From Paenibacillus sp. YPG26 (GTDB lineage Bacteria > Bacillota > Bacilli > Paenibacillales > Paenibacillaceae), in contig NZ_CP084530.1 of assembly GCF_023704175.1 (NCBI RefSeq), forward strand, positions 3,094,001-3,158,000: 64,000 nt of DNA. Reading direction: 5' to 3'. The translations under genes and the position numbers were made by a program. Each line of letters begins with the position of its first letter. The first letter of the stretch is position 1. Positions 33,629-43,196 of the stretch are shown here, piece by piece. Under the pieces are notes generated by a model. It was not told the DNA's origin. It did no database searches and was given only the letters and a program-made list of their open reading frames with translations.

Positions 33629-34166
33629 GTGTATTCTTGCCGATGGATTCTGATTCCTGCACGGATTCTCCCACCACAGTCTGACTCTTGGGTAGAGGCT
33701 CAACGGATTGGGGTTGAGATTGGGATTGGGATTGAGCTTGAGCAGGCTGTTCAATCTGATCCTTAACGCGGCTCTGAGCCTGTCCGGATTTGGGAGCGGT
33801 TCTCTTCGCCTCAGGTCCATCTGCTGGCTTGTCCTTCGACTGTTCTCTAGGTTCCGAGGGATCCTGGATTGCCGCCTGCGGTTCACGGGGAGCCTCCTTC
33901 ACTCTTTGGAGCACAAAGTAAGGACAACCAAAATTACAATATTCATTAATGTAGTCCATAATCCCGGAGATGGAGGAGTCCTTGTTCACTTTGGGATGAT
34001 TATCCCGGTAGAACCCCTTCAGACGAAGCTGATTATAGCCCCAGTCTCCGATAATATAGTCATACCGTTCAAGCACATCGCTGTATCTTTGCTTAAATGC
34101 CTCAGGGTCCCAGCCATTTCTGTTCTCCTGAATTACTTCGTAACTTTTGCCATTCACCTGGATCAA
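33603..34166 (-). CDS. yutD: YutD-family protein with long Gln/Pro-rich tail
   Basis: 187 residues. Residues 1-92 are the YutD (DUF1027) domain, with the hallmark blocks DYIIGDWGYNQLRLKGFY and YCNFGCPYFVLQRVK. Bacillus YutD is about 100 residues, so the following 95 residues are an added low-complexity tail rich in Gln, Ser, Pro and Lys (e.g. QAQSQSQSQPQ). The function is unknown. The TTG at 34166 has GAGGAGG upstream. It starts 24 bp after lipA, as in the Bacillus lipA-yutC-yutD order. Its end is encoded by a terminator hairpin. Confidence 0.9.
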   Translation of the reverse strand: MIQVNGKSYEVIQENRNGWDPEAFKQRYSDVLERYDYIIGDWGYNQLRLKGFYRDNHPKVNKDSSISGIMDYINEYCNFGCPYFVLQRVKEAPREPQAAIQDPSEPREQSKDKPADGPEAKRTAPKSGQAQSRVKDQIEQPAQAQSQSQSQPQSVEPLPKSQTVVGESVQESESIGKNTPNNKTVPE

Positions 34167-34190
34167 AAGAACGTTCCTCCTCTACTTCCC

Positions 34191-35090
34191 TTAAGCTGTC
34201 GTATGAATGCCTTCCTTATTGCTTTTGGCCGACTTGACCTGCTCATGGGCATGGTACGAGCTGCGGACAAGAGGTCCGGATTCCACATGGCTGAAGCCCC
34301 GCTTCAATCCTTCTTCCTTGAGCTTCACGAATTCCTCAGGACGATAGTATTTCTCTACATCCAGATGCTTCGGAGAAGGCTGCAGGTATTGACCGATGGT
34401 GAGGATGTCGACATTCACCTCACGCAGATCATCCATAGCCTGGAGAATCTCATCCCATTCCTCACCAACGCCAAGCATAATGCTTGATTTCGTCGGGATC
34501 TCAGGCTGCATCTCCTTCGCCTTCTTGAGCAATTCCAGTGATCGGCGGTACTTGGCCTTAGCCCGGACGCGGTCAGACATCCGCTCAACCGTCTCGATAT
34601 TATGGTTCAGAATGTCAGGCTTCGCATCCATGACGATCTTCAAGGAATCCGTATCACCCAGGAAGTCCGGGATCAGAACCTCGACACTGCAGAGCGGCAG
34701 ACGACGGCGTATCGCGTGAATGGAGCCGGCAAAAATCTGCGCTCCCCCATCCTTGAGATCATCGCGGGCCACACTGGTAATTACGCAGTGCTTCAGATTC
34801 ATGTTCTCGGCGGCTTCTGCCACGCGTTCCGGCTCTTGGAGATCAAGCTCTGTAGGCATTCCTGTATTCACCGCGCAGAAACGGCAGGCACGTGTGCAAA
34901 TGTCCCCTAGAATCATAAAGGTGGCTGTCCGGTTGGCCCAGCATTCATATATATTTGGACAGCGCGCTTCCTCGCACACCGTATGTAGTGTCTTGGAACG
35001 CATCATTTTCTTAATGTCCTGATAGTTCTCTCCGGTAGTCAGTTTAATCCGAATCCAATCCGGTTTTGGCTCTTTCACTTGTTTAGACAA
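34191..35090 (-). CDS. lipA: Lipoyl synthase
   Basis: 299 residues. It is a radical-SAM enzyme that inserts sulfur into octanoyl groups to make lipoyl cofactors. The radical-SAM cluster motif CTRACRFC and the second cluster cysteines [12 protein letters not shown] are both present. I chose TTG at 35090, eight bases after AAGGAAGG, which gives the Bacillus length and N-terminus; a TTG ten codons earlier has no ribosome site. yutD follows on the same strand. Confidence 0.96.
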   Translation of the reverse strand: MSKQVKEPKPDWIRIKLTTGENYQDIKKMMRSKTLHTVCEEARCPNIYECWANRTATFMILGDICTRACRFCAVNTGMPTELDLQEPERVAEAAENMNLKHCVITSVARDDLKDGGAQIFAGSIHAIRRRLPLCSVEVLIPDFLGDTDSLKIVMDAKPDILNHNIETVERMSDRVRAKAKYRRSLELLKKAKEMQPEIPTKSSIMLGVGEEWDEILQAMDDLREVNVDILTIGQYLQPSPKHLDVEKYYRPEEFVKLKEEGLKRGFSHVESGPLVRSSYHAHEQVKSAKSNKEGIHTTA

Positions 35091-35262
35091 GGGGCTGACC
35101 TTCCTTCTTTTATAGTTCAATCTGTTAACTGCCCATTATTATACCATGAATGAAATTGAAATACTTCTCAGAATAAAATAACTTGACTTATTCCATATTA
35201 AAGGAATCAGACTTACAGCCTGAATTCATTACCCCTCAGGCAGCAGGAGGAGGACATACTGC

Positions 35263-36312
35263 GTGCATAACCGAAGTTCATTTACGAGCCGGACCCGATC
35301 CATTCTTATTGGCATGCTGGTGCTTACCCTGATCTTGGGTACCCCGGGTTCATTTGCAGAAGCAGCAGAAGCTCCGGCCCCTATGGCACAAGACAAACCG
35401 CAAAACCCATACCTGGCCCGGCGCCATCTCTACGAGGAAATGGGCAGTCTCTTGCACATCCCCTGGTATCGGCTCGCGGCCGTAGACCAGTATGAACGAA
35501 CTCTGATTCCCAGCTCCAAAACGGGCAAGCCCGAGGAGAGATTAACCGGTCTGACCATTCCCCCTCCTGTATGGTCAGGCTGGACTAACCCCGATCCCGA
35601 AGACAAGAATCCCGTGTCGATTGCCCTGTTCGGCGGAATGGGGAGGGATGCCACAGGAGATGGAATTGCAGATCCCAAGAATGACAGGGATGCGCTGTTC
35701 ACAATGGGCCGTTATATCACAAGCTATGGGTATGATGAGGATGATTTCCGTATTGCTCTATGGAAATACTATCAGAACGACCGGGCTGTTCAGCGAATTA
35801 GTCAATTTGCCCGCATATATGAAGCATTTGACCGCCTCGATCTGTTCGAGAACGCATTCCCGCTGCCGATCTCCAGCGGATACAGCTACAAGGATACTTG
35901 GGGGAACTCCAGACATTGGGGAGGCTTCCGGATTCACGAAGGCAACGACTTGTTCGCTCCATATGGAGTCCCTGTTCGAAGCGTCTGCTATGGCATAGTG
36001 GAGATTAAGGGCTGGAATCCATTTGGCGGCTGGCGCGTGGGGATCCGCGATCTGAATAACAGGTATCACTACTACGCTCACTTGAGCGGATTCGCCAAGG
36101 ACATCCATGTAGGTGATTTAATGAAGCCGGGTCAGGTTATTGGCTGGGTCGGAAGCAGCGGGTACGGGCCTCCGGGAACCCAAGGCAAATTCCCCCCGCA
36201 TCTTCATTTCGGGATATACCGTGACAACGGGAGAAGCGAGTGGGCATTCGATCCCTATCCGCTGTTGAAGCGATGGGAGAATGCCGAAAGAGCCCGTCTT
36301 CGCCGTAAATAA
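35263..36312 (+). CDS. yunA: M23-family metallopeptidase (YunA-like)
   Basis: 349 residues. Signal peptide to about residue 34, then a helical region of about 180 residues, then a LytM/M23 domain. Zinc ligands: His and Asp in RIHEGNDLFAPYG and His-x-His in PHLHFGIY. It probably cuts peptidoglycan cross-bridges. The gene order lipA/yutD beside yunA and yunB matches Bacillus, which supports the YunA call. GTG at 35263 lies eight bases after GGAGGA. Confidence 0.9.
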   Translation: MHNRSSFTSRTRSILIGMLVLTLILGTPGSFAEAAEAPAPMAQDKPQNPYLARRHLYEEMGSLLHIPWYRLAAVDQYERTLIPSSKTGKPEERLTGLTIPPPVWSGWTNPDPEDKNPVSIALFGGMGRDATGDGIADPKNDRDALFTMGRYITSYGYDEDDFRIALWKYYQNDRAVQRISQFARIYEAFDRLDLFENAFPLPISSGYSYKDTWGNSRHWGGFRIHEGNDLFAPYGVPVRSVCYGIVEIKGWNPFGGWRVGIRDLNNRYHYYAHLSGFAKDIHVGDLMKPGQVIGWVGSSGYGPPGTQGKFPPHLHFGIYRDNGRSEWAFDPYPLLKRWENAERARLRRK

Positions 36313-36316
36313 GCAG

Positions 36317-36344
36317 GCGCCCTCCATTTAGGAGGGCGCTTCTT
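36317..36344 (+). terminator. Terminator of yunA
   Basis: GCGCCCTCC and GGAGGGCGC are perfect 9-bp arms with a 5-base loop, followed by TTCTT. Confidence 0.8.
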
Positions 36345-36345
36345 C

Positions 36346-36548
36346 CGGCTGGGGCTCTGGGACTCTGAGGCTCTGGGTGTTTTGGGTGTTTTGGGTGTTT
36401 TGGGTGTTTTGGGTGCTTTGGGTGCTTTGGGTGCTTTGGGTGCTTTGGGTGCTTTGGGTGCTCTTGGTGCTCTGGGTGTTTTGGGTGCTCTGGGCGCTCT
36501 GGGTGCTCTGGGAGCTGTGGGTGCTTTGGGAGCTCTTGGTGCTTGGGA
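36346..36548. repeat. 9-nt minisatellite, G-rich on the plus strand
   Basis: About twenty tandem copies of TTTTGGGTG or TTTGGGTGC-like units lie in the gap between the ends of yunA (+) and yunB (-). The phase of 9 nt keeps all three frames open on both strands, which creates long fake reading frames such as repeated STQ, LGA or VLW. GGG tracts spaced by six bases make the plus strand able to form G-quadruplexes. Confidence 0.88.
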
Positions 36549-36595
36549 GCTCGGCGTCCCGCCGGTTAGGCACCGGGTACCCCGATTCAGCCCAT

Positions 36596-37321
36596 TTACC
36601 CCGAAGGATGCGCCGGAAGAGTAATATTCGGAGCATTCGGACTGTTCTCGCCAACCGGGTTGCCGTTATTATCATAATAATAAGTCGGTACATCTCCAAC
36701 CACCAGCAGATAAGAGACCGGAATCTCGGTCTCCACAGACTGGGGAACCATATCAAAAGGAACCACGACAGACACCTCCGTCTTCACCCGCAAGTACACC
36801 TCCACGAGAATCATATTAATTCCCGCATTCTGCCGCCGGGTATTCAGATCAACCTTTACATCACTCTTTGGTTCTATCCGGAACGGAATTTCGGGACCGA
36901 AGGAAGCCAGAATCGGACTTCCCAGCGCTTGACCGAGGGGAATAGTCTCGGACAGCTTCGAGATCCGTTCCAGGGTGGACTGAACCGTATGAATGGTGTC
37001 CGAGGTGATCTTCATATGGGCTGAATAGTTCAGAACGAAGCCTTTTATTTTACCGGTATCATCGGTCTTCCATTCAATTAAGTTATCGAACTGCTTCTCG
37101 TCCTTCACTTGGGCCGTAATCGCCTCATTAATCGACTCTGTAGCGATCTGCTTCACCCTGACCTTGGCCAGATTGCTGATCGGTTCCCTCATCTGACGCT
37201 CGACATACAGGAAGAATTGCCCAAGGCACACACCCACGATGATCACCCAGATCAGCCAGACCTTCCGCCTGCCGATCCTCTTCCTCCGCCGACGGCTGTG
37301 CCATCTTCGTCTTCTCCACAC
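36596..37321 (-). CDS. yunB: Sporulation protein YunB
   Basis: 241 residues. An arginine-rich N-terminus (RRRRKRIGRR), one membrane helix at about 20-40 and an extracytoplasmic domain match YunB, which is made in the mother cell and needed for normal spores in Bacillus. I chose GTG at 37321, seven bases after AGGGGGG. Its end lies next to the 9-nt minisatellite; the length without the repeats is already that of the family, so the repeats are not needed for the protein. Confidence 0.9.
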   Translation of the reverse strand: MWRRRRWHSRRRRKRIGRRKVWLIWVIIVGVCLGQFFLYVERQMREPISNLAKVRVKQIATESINEAITAQVKDEKQFDNLIEWKTDDTGKIKGFVLNYSAHMKITSDTIHTVQSTLERISKLSETIPLGQALGSPILASFGPEIPFRIEPKSDVKVDLNTRRQNAGINMILVEVYLRVKTEVSVVVPFDMVPQSVETEIPVSYLLVVGDVPTYYYDNNGNPVGENSPNAPNITLPAHPSG

Positions 37322-37651
37322 GGACAAGCCCCCCTACTGCGGTCAATCTTTCTCTGTCACACACCCAATTTTTCTCTGATATACAGCTTGAAATGAATCC
37401 TCGTTATCAGAGGTTCGTTCCATAAAGATTATGCGGGACAGCTCTGAAAAAGAAGAACAAGGCTTCCGACTCGGCAAGTACCGAACCAGGGCAAGCCTCC
37501 CTTGAGGCAGTGTCATAATTGATCCAAAACCCACAAAATTAGTCGAAATTCCAGGCTTAAAAGCGCGATAAAACTCGAATTGTCAATATAATCCTCCTTT
37601 TCTATCAATTTATTACCTTGTTTATCCAGACAAATCTCTTTAGACTATGGG

Positions 37652-37665
37652 TGTAAACGTTTGCA
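37652..37665 (+). promoter_or_regulatory. Catabolite-responsive (cre-like) site before the amylase gene
   Basis: TGTAAACGTTTGCA matches the CcpA cre consensus at nearly every fixed position. It directly follows a weak promoter-like pair (TTGTTT, 17 bases, TAGACT), so CcpA bound here would block transcription start, as at the Bacillus amylase operator. Confidence 0.7.
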
Positions 37666-37676
37666 CTTTGGAGCTA

Positions 37677-37688
37677 TCACACGTGTGA
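37677..37688. promoter_or_regulatory. Perfect 12-bp palindrome TCACACGTGTGA
   Basis: A perfect palindrome 11 bp downstream of the cre-like site and about 100 bp before the amylase start, in what should be the 5' leader. It could be an operator. The rest of the 37322-37792 gap holds no gene I can support. Confidence 0.45.
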
Positions 37689-37792
37689 GTCTCCCGTCCC
37701 TTTTGTCTTGTGGGATTTGTTGTCCGCCAGTCGTGTCACATCTGTAGAATTTGGTTCAAACCAAGGTTCAAATTAAGAGGAGGATGATCTAT

Positions 37793-40700
37793 TTGCACGT
37801 TACAAAAGCATTAATGAAACGAGGTTATTTATTTACTTTAATCTTCACGTTAATTTTTTCGAGTTTCCTTACTCCCTTCACGAACACAGCGAGAGCTGAA
37901 GTAGCGAATGACTTCCAAGCTTATGTCATGGCTCCGCTGACCAAGATTAATGACTGGAACGCGTTCAAGAACCAACTCAAAACTCTTAAAGACAGCGGAG
38001 TCTACGCTCTAACTACCGATGTATGGTGGGGAGATGTAGAAGCTGCAGGCGACAATCAGTTCGACTGGAGCTACTACAAAAAGTATGCGGATGCAGTAAG
38101 CGCATCGGGCCTCAAATGGGTTCCTATCCTATCCACTCATACTTGTGGCGGAAATCCCGGAGATGATTGCAATATTCCGATTCCATCATGGCTATGGGGC
38201 AAGGGATCTGCTGATGAGATGAAATATAAGAGTGAGACCGGCTATGTCAACAACGAAGCCCTCTCACCTTTCTGGAGCGGCATCAACAAGCAGTACAACG
38301 AGCTGTACGCTTCTTTTGCCTCTAATTTCTCAAGCTACAAAGGTCTGATTGCCAAGATCTATCTTAGTGGCGGCGCATCCGGCGAACTTCGCTATCCGTC
38401 CTACTATCAGGCAGCAGGCTGGAGCTACCCGTCACGTGGTAAATTCCAAGTCTACACAGAAACTGCCAAGAATGCCTTCAGAACTGCAATGGTCAGCAAA
38501 TACGGTTCATTAAGCGGAGTTAACCAGGCTTGGGGCCTTCAGCTGACAAGCGAAAGCCAAATCAATCCTCCTAGCGATGGAGACGCTTTCTATTCAACCG
38601 GCGGTTATAACACGACTTATGGTAAGGACTTCCTTGGCTGGTACCAAGGCGTTCTAGAGAATCACCTTGGTGTAATCGCACAAGCTGCACACAGCAATTT
38701 CGATTCCGTATTCGGTGTTCGCATCGGTGCGAAGATCTCCGGTATTCATTGGCAAATGACTAATCCTTCTGCTCCACATAGCGCCGAGCATGCCGCAGGT
38801 TACTATGATTACAGCAGAATTATTCAGAAATTCAAGGATAACGATCTTGATCTAACCTTTACCGCTCTGGAAATGCATGATGATGGCAGAGCACCAGCTT
38901 ATTCGACACCATCCACGCTTGTGGACACCATCTCTTCCATAGCCAATGCCAAAGGCGTTCGCCTGAACGGAGAGAATGCGCTTCCGACAAGTGACTTCCA
39001 GAAGATCGAACAACAGATTACTAGATGGAATTATAACGGCTTCACACTGCTGCGTTTCGCCAACCTTGTGAACCCGGACGGTTCTCCTACCGGCAACCTT
39101 GAGGGTTACAAGAAGTATGTAATCAGCCATGCCAAGCCTATCGTGAACCCTGATGGGAACAAAGTAACGATCTATTACAAAAAAGGCTTCAATACTCCTT
39201 ACCTGCACTACCGCCCAGCTGGCGGAGCATGGACTACAGCACCGGGTAAAGCTATTACGGATGCTGCAGCTCCTTACACAGGATATGGAAAAATCACAGT
39301 TGATATTGGATCAGCTACTCAATTAGAAGCTGCTTTTAATAATGGCAGCGGAACTTGGGACAGTAACAACTCGAAGAACTACATCTTCAATACAGGCACT
39401 TTTACTTTCACACCGGGCGCGGATGGAGCTCCTGGCACCATTGCAGCCGGAGAACCGGTTGTGAAACCAGATGATACCGAGTCCAATGTCACTATCTACT
39501 ACAAAAAAGGCTTCACCAATCCTTACATCCACTACCGCCAGGAAGGTGGAACGTGGACTACGGCTCCAGGTACAGCAATGGCCAATGCCGAAGCTGCATA
39601 CCCTGGATATGCCAAGATTACTTTGCCACTAGGATCGGCAAGCCGCATCGAAGCTGCTTTCAACAATGGCAGCGGAACTTGGGACAGCAACAACATGAAG
39701 AACTACTTCTTCAGCAAGGGAACCTTCACTTTCACACCTGGCGCTGACGGAGCCCCTGGCACCATTGCAGCTGGAGAACCGGTTGTGAAACCAGATGATA
39801 CTGAGTCGAATGTTACCATTTACTACAAAAAAGGCTTTACTAATCCGTATATCCACTACCGCCAGGAAGGCGGAACGTGGACTACGGCTCCGGGTACCGC
39901 AATGGGCAACGCCGAAGCGGCTTACCCTGGATACGCCAAGATCACCCTGCCTCTTGGGTCAGCAAGCCGCATCGAAGCCGCGTTCAACAACGGCAGCGGA
40001 ACTTGGGACAGCAACAACATGAAGAACTATTTCTTCAGTAAAGGGACTTTCACTTACACGCCAGGCGCTAATGGAGCTACAGGTACCATTGCAGCCGGAG
40101 CACCGGAAATTGTCGGTGATGACGGTTCAACCGCTACCATCTATTACAAAAAGGGCTTCAATACGCCTTACATTCACTATCGTGCTGAAGGAGGAACCTG
40201 GACTACATCTCCAGGTTCCGCTATGGCCGATGCCGAAGCTACTTACCCGGGTTATGCCAAGATCACCATTCCTCTTGGAACAGCAAGCCGCGTTGAAGCT
40301 GCATTCAACAACGGCAGCGGAACTTGGGACAGCAACAATATGAAGAACTACTTCTTCAGCAAAGGAACTTCTACTTACACGCCAGGCGCTAACGGAGCTG
40401 CCGGCACAATCACATCTGGGGTGCCTTCCAAGGACCCAGGCAATACTGGAGCAACAGATTGGAGCAAACAAAGCATTTACTTCATCATGACTGACCGCTT
40501 CAGCAATGGAGACACCTCGAATGACAACGCATATGGCATTGCCTCCAACAAGAGCGACCCTAAGAAATGGCATGGCGGAGACTTCCAAGGAATTATTAAT
40601 CAGCTGGATTACATCAAGAACATGGGTTTCACCGCTATCTGGATTACACCAGTAACAGCACAAAAAAGTGAGTATGCTTATCACGGCTACCACACTTACG

Positions 40701-41827
40701 ACTTCTACTCTGTAGATGGTCACCTGGGTACAATGGAGAAGCTGAAAGAGCTTGTGGACACAGCGCACAGCAAGCAGATTTCGGTTATGCTCGATGTGGT
40801 TCCGAATCACACGGGTGACTTCCAGCCGTATAACGGAACAGCCAAAGCTCCATTCAACAATCCGGACTGGTACCACCACAACGGAGAGATCACTAAGTCG
40901 GATTACGAGAAGAACGACCAATGGAAGATTGAGAATGGAGATGTAGCAGGTCTGGACGATCTGAATCATGAGAATCCAGCAGTTGTCAATGAACTGAAGA
41001 ACTGGGTAAAATGGATTCTTGCCGAAACGAAGATCGATGGTCTGCGTGTGGATACGGCTAAACATATGCCAAAATGGTTCCTCAAAGAATTTGATGCTGC
41101 AGCCAACACATTTACAATGGGTGAAATATTCGAAGGCAGTTCAAGCAAGGTTGGAGACTACTCCAACTATCTTGATGCGGTAATCGACTTCCCGATGTAT
41201 TACACGATTAGAGACGTGTTCGGGCAAGACCAATCTACAACCAAGATCAAGGACCGTTACACTGAAGATGGCAACTACCGTGATGCCAAGCTTAACGGGA
41301 TCTTCCTGGACAATCATGACGTGAAGCGGTTCCTGAATGAAGCTTCCGGCAATCCTAGCAACCGTTCAGACAAATGGCCACAACTGAAAGCCGCACTTGG
41401 CTTCGTATTAACTTCACGCGGTATTCCAATCGTCTACCAAGGTACTGAGCTAGGTTACAGCGGTGGAGACGATCCAGCTAACCGTGAAGATGTTGCGCCT
41501 AACGCGAATCATGAGCTGTACAAATACATTGCCAAGCTTAACGCCGTGCGCAACAGCCACCCGGCTCTGCAAAATGGTTCCCAAAAAGAAAAGCTCGCTG
41601 ACGGCGCATTCTACAGCTACCAGCGCTCCAAAGACGGAGACGAGGTTGTTGTCATCATCAACAACTCCTGGAACACAGCAACTCGCACCGTATCAGGCAT
41701 TGAGAACCTTGCCAATGGAACCAGCCTGAAGAATCAACTGGGTACGGATTCCGTACAGGTCAACAACGGTTCGGTTAACATTACGTTGGGACCAAAAGAA
41801 GTAAAAATTCTTGCGAAGGCTAGCTAA
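37793..41827 (+). CDS. Secreted beta-amylase / alpha-amylase fusion with four CBM25
   Basis: 1344 residues. Signal peptide to about residue 36 (NTARAEV). Residues of about 38-450 are a GH14 beta-amylase, with catalytic Glu at 198 (SGGASGELRYP) and 394 (LNGENALPT). Four CBM25 starch-binding modules begin near 456, 564, 672 and 780 with a 108-residue period. Residues of about 890-1344 are a GH13 alpha-amylase with D1087 (RVDTAKH), E1111 (MGEIFEG) and D1176 (DNHDVKR). This is the Paenibacillus polymyxa type, where the precursor is cut into separate enzymes; that protein has about 1196 residues with two modules. TTG 37793 follows GAGGAGG. Confidence 0.95.
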   Translation: MHVTKALMKRGYLFTLIFTLIFSSFLTPFTNTARAEVANDFQAYVMAPLTKINDWNAFKNQLKTLKDSGVYALTTDVWWGDVEAAGDNQFDWSYYKKYADAVSASGLKWVPILSTHTCGGNPGDDCNIPIPSWLWGKGSADEMKYKSETGYVNNEALSPFWSGINKQYNELYASFASNFSSYKGLIAKIYLSGGASGELRYPSYYQAAGWSYPSRGKFQVYTETAKNAFRTAMVSKYGSLSGVNQAWGLQLTSESQINPPSDGDAFYSTGGYNTTYGKDFLGWYQGVLENHLGVIAQAAHSNFDSVFGVRIGAKISGIHWQMTNPSAPHSAEHAAGYYDYSRIIQKFKDNDLDLTFTALEMHDDGRAPAYSTPSTLVDTISSIANAKGVRLNGENALPTSDFQKIEQQITRWNYNGFTLLRFANLVNPDGSPTGNLEGYKKYVISHAKPIVNPDGNKVTIYYKKGFNTPYLHYRPAGGAWTTAPGKAITDAAAPYTGYGKITVDIGSATQLEAAFNNGSGTWDSNNSKNYIFNTGTFTFTPGADGAPGTIAAGEPVVKPDDTESNVTIYYKKGFTNPYIHYRQEGGTWTTAPGTAMANAEAAYPGYAKITLPLGSASRIEAAFNNGSGTWDSNNMKNYFFSKGTFTFTPGADGAPGTIAAGEPVVKPDDTESNVTIYYKKGFTNPYIHYRQEGGTWTTAPGTAMGNAEAAYPGYAKITLPLGSASRIEAAFNNGSGTWDSNNMKNYFFSKGTFTYTPGANGATGTIAAGAPEIVGDDGSTATIYYKKGFNTPYIHYRAEGGTWTTSPGSAMADAEATYPGYAKITIPLGTASRVEAAFNNGSGTWDSNNMKNYFFSKGTSTYTPGANGAAGTITSGVPSKDPGNTGATDWSKQSIYFIMTDRFSNGDTSNDNAYGIASNKSDPKKWHGGDFQGIINQLDYIKNMGFTAIWITPVTAQKSEYAYHGYHTYDFYSVDGHLGTMEKLKELVDTAHSKQISVMLDVVPNHTGDFQPYNGTAKAPFNNPDWYHHNGEITKSDYEKNDQWKIENGDVAGLDDLNHENPAVVNELKNWVKWILAETKIDGLRVDTAKHMPKWFLKEFDAAANTFTMGEIFEGSSSKVGDYSNYLDAVIDFPMYYTIRDVFGQDQSTTKIKDRYTEDGNYRDAKLNGIFLDNHDVKRFLNEASGNPSNRSDKWPQLKAALGFVLTSRGIPIVYQGTELGYSGGDDPANREDVAPNANHELYKYIAKLNAVRNSHPALQNGSQKEKLADGAFYSYQRSKDGDEVVVIINNSWNTATRTVSGIENLANGTSLKNQLGTDSVQVNNGSVNITLGPKEVKILAKAS

Positions 41828-41898
41828 TTAGGAGAGGTTCCTCCCCTCCTTCTAGCGGAATAACCAGAGATGCAATATAGGATTTAAGCTATTTCTAG

Positions 41899-41940
41899 CA
41901 TCAGCCCCCATCCAGTTTCGGATGGGGGCTGATGTATTTT
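41899..41940 (+). terminator. Terminator of the amylase gene
   Basis: CATCAGCCCCCATCC and GGATGGGGGCTGATG, perfect 15-bp arms with a 6-base loop, then TATTTTTAT. Confidence 0.92.
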
Positions 41941-41977
41941 TATATAAGCTTGTACAAAGATAAACTTGACGTAGGGA

Positions 41978-43139
41978 CTAGAAATATCTATGATGGGACA
42001 ACCGTAGTACCCTGAGCAGGCTATGCCCATAACGTATGGGTTAGCGGTTTCAATAACTTCCCTATCCGTGACGATTCGCCCGTCTACAGTATTTGGCCCC
42101 ACTTAGTGCAGCCCGGTCAATAATTTCCCGAAATGGCAAGAATGCGTCTGAGCATAGCATACTTTCCGGAGTCCGAGTAAATATTCTCTTTCCTCAACAA
42201 GAATAAGCCTCTGAGGGACTTCCTCGTAGCACTCCTCCCAAGCTTGTTGGGGACAGTAAGACGTGGCAAAGCCACTTATCTATAACGTTATTTCTCACCG
42301 TAGGTGAGATCTGCGAGTGAAATTTCATGGTGAGTGTAGCTGGATGCTACCTTAAACACCAGTTCTCTACCTTCGAAGCAGCGAGCCTCGTACAGTGTAT
42401 ACGGTAATGCTGCCTGCTCCCACACCAAGTGTCTGCCGATCCTTAGCAAAACATACCGAATTGGACTGTGTATATTTTAATGTGATTGCTGCAATTAACA
42501 GATCTCTCTTTGCGGCGTCTGGAAGGTCTCTGTTCTCAGTTACGATATGGTCTAAAGTCTTCTCGGTAATGGCCATATTGTTTCTATCCTGAACCAGGTG
42601 AACCCCGAATAAAGTCCTCTCCTCTACTAGACCAGGCTCGTAATCGAGATCGATATCAATAATAAGGTATTTGCCGTTTTTCTTGGTCATGAGAATTTCT
42701 AGGGCAGCATCATCATAGGCAGGTGCCACTATCATATCGGAAATTTCTCTCTTCAGTAATTTAGCAGTAGAAAGATCCACTAGATCACTTAGTGCCGCAC
42801 AGGCCCCGAAGGAGGAGATGCGATCGTTTCCCCTTGCCCTCGCATAGGCGACAGCCAGAGGTGACAGCTCCATACCGGCGACCCCAAAAGCCTTAGCCAG
42901 TTCAGCTCAGCGGGCTATACACAGCCGCTCTAGCAGGACTTACGTGCTTGAAAGAGGCTGCTGCAGGTTCCCCTATGGCTAATCTGAGCTCTCTTACAAG
43001 CTGATAAGCGTTAAGTGCATCGAGTAAGTTAATTTAGCTTGGCTCCATTAAGAATCCTGTAAGGTAGCTTACCAGGCGATGTGACTTTTGCATTGCCTTG
43101 ATTCGGATTAATCCCATACCGCATTTTGATTTCTTCCAT
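41978..43139 (-). pseudogene. purH-like AICAR formyltransferase, decayed full-length copy
   Basis: Read in pieces, the minus strand gives a whole stand-alone PurH-like protein of about 390 residues. It begins MEEIKMRYGINPNQ (ATG 43139), then [13 protein letters not shown] and [11 protein letters not shown] (frame 2), then ELAKAFGVAGMELSPLAVAY, SNSVCFAKD and IHCTRLA, then SDAFLPFREIIDRAALSGAKY, and ends with DREVIETANPY and LSHH. Frameshifts occur near 43030, 42905, 42405 and 42070, and a stop near 42205. The largest open piece is 42367-42873. An intact ZTP riboswitch stands in front. Confidence 0.85.
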
Positions 43140-43162
43140 TTGTCCTTCACCCTATCATAGCA

Positions 43163-43196
43163 AATAAAAAAAGTGTTTGATTAGATCAAACACTTT
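43163..43196 (-). terminator. Intrinsic terminator of the ZTP riboswitch
   Basis: AAAGTGTTTGAT and ATCAAACACTTT, perfect 12-bp arms with a 3-base loop and a T run on the minus strand. The arm nearest the aptamer abuts the conserved GGGCA, so ligand binding can compete with it. Confidence 0.9.

Noticed and set aside
36328..37024. Long open frames across the 9-nt minisatellite (STQ, LGA and VLW repeat proteins)
   Set aside because: They arise because 9-nt units keep every frame open; yunB already has full family length without them, and no ribosome site supports them.
37343..37534. 63-codon minus-strand frame upstream of yunB
   Set aside because: No ribosome site and no recognisable features; it lies in the yunB promoter region.
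40127..41065. 312-codon minus-strand frame opposite the amylase gene
   Set aside because: Shadow of the amylase coding sequence; no ribosome site or domain.
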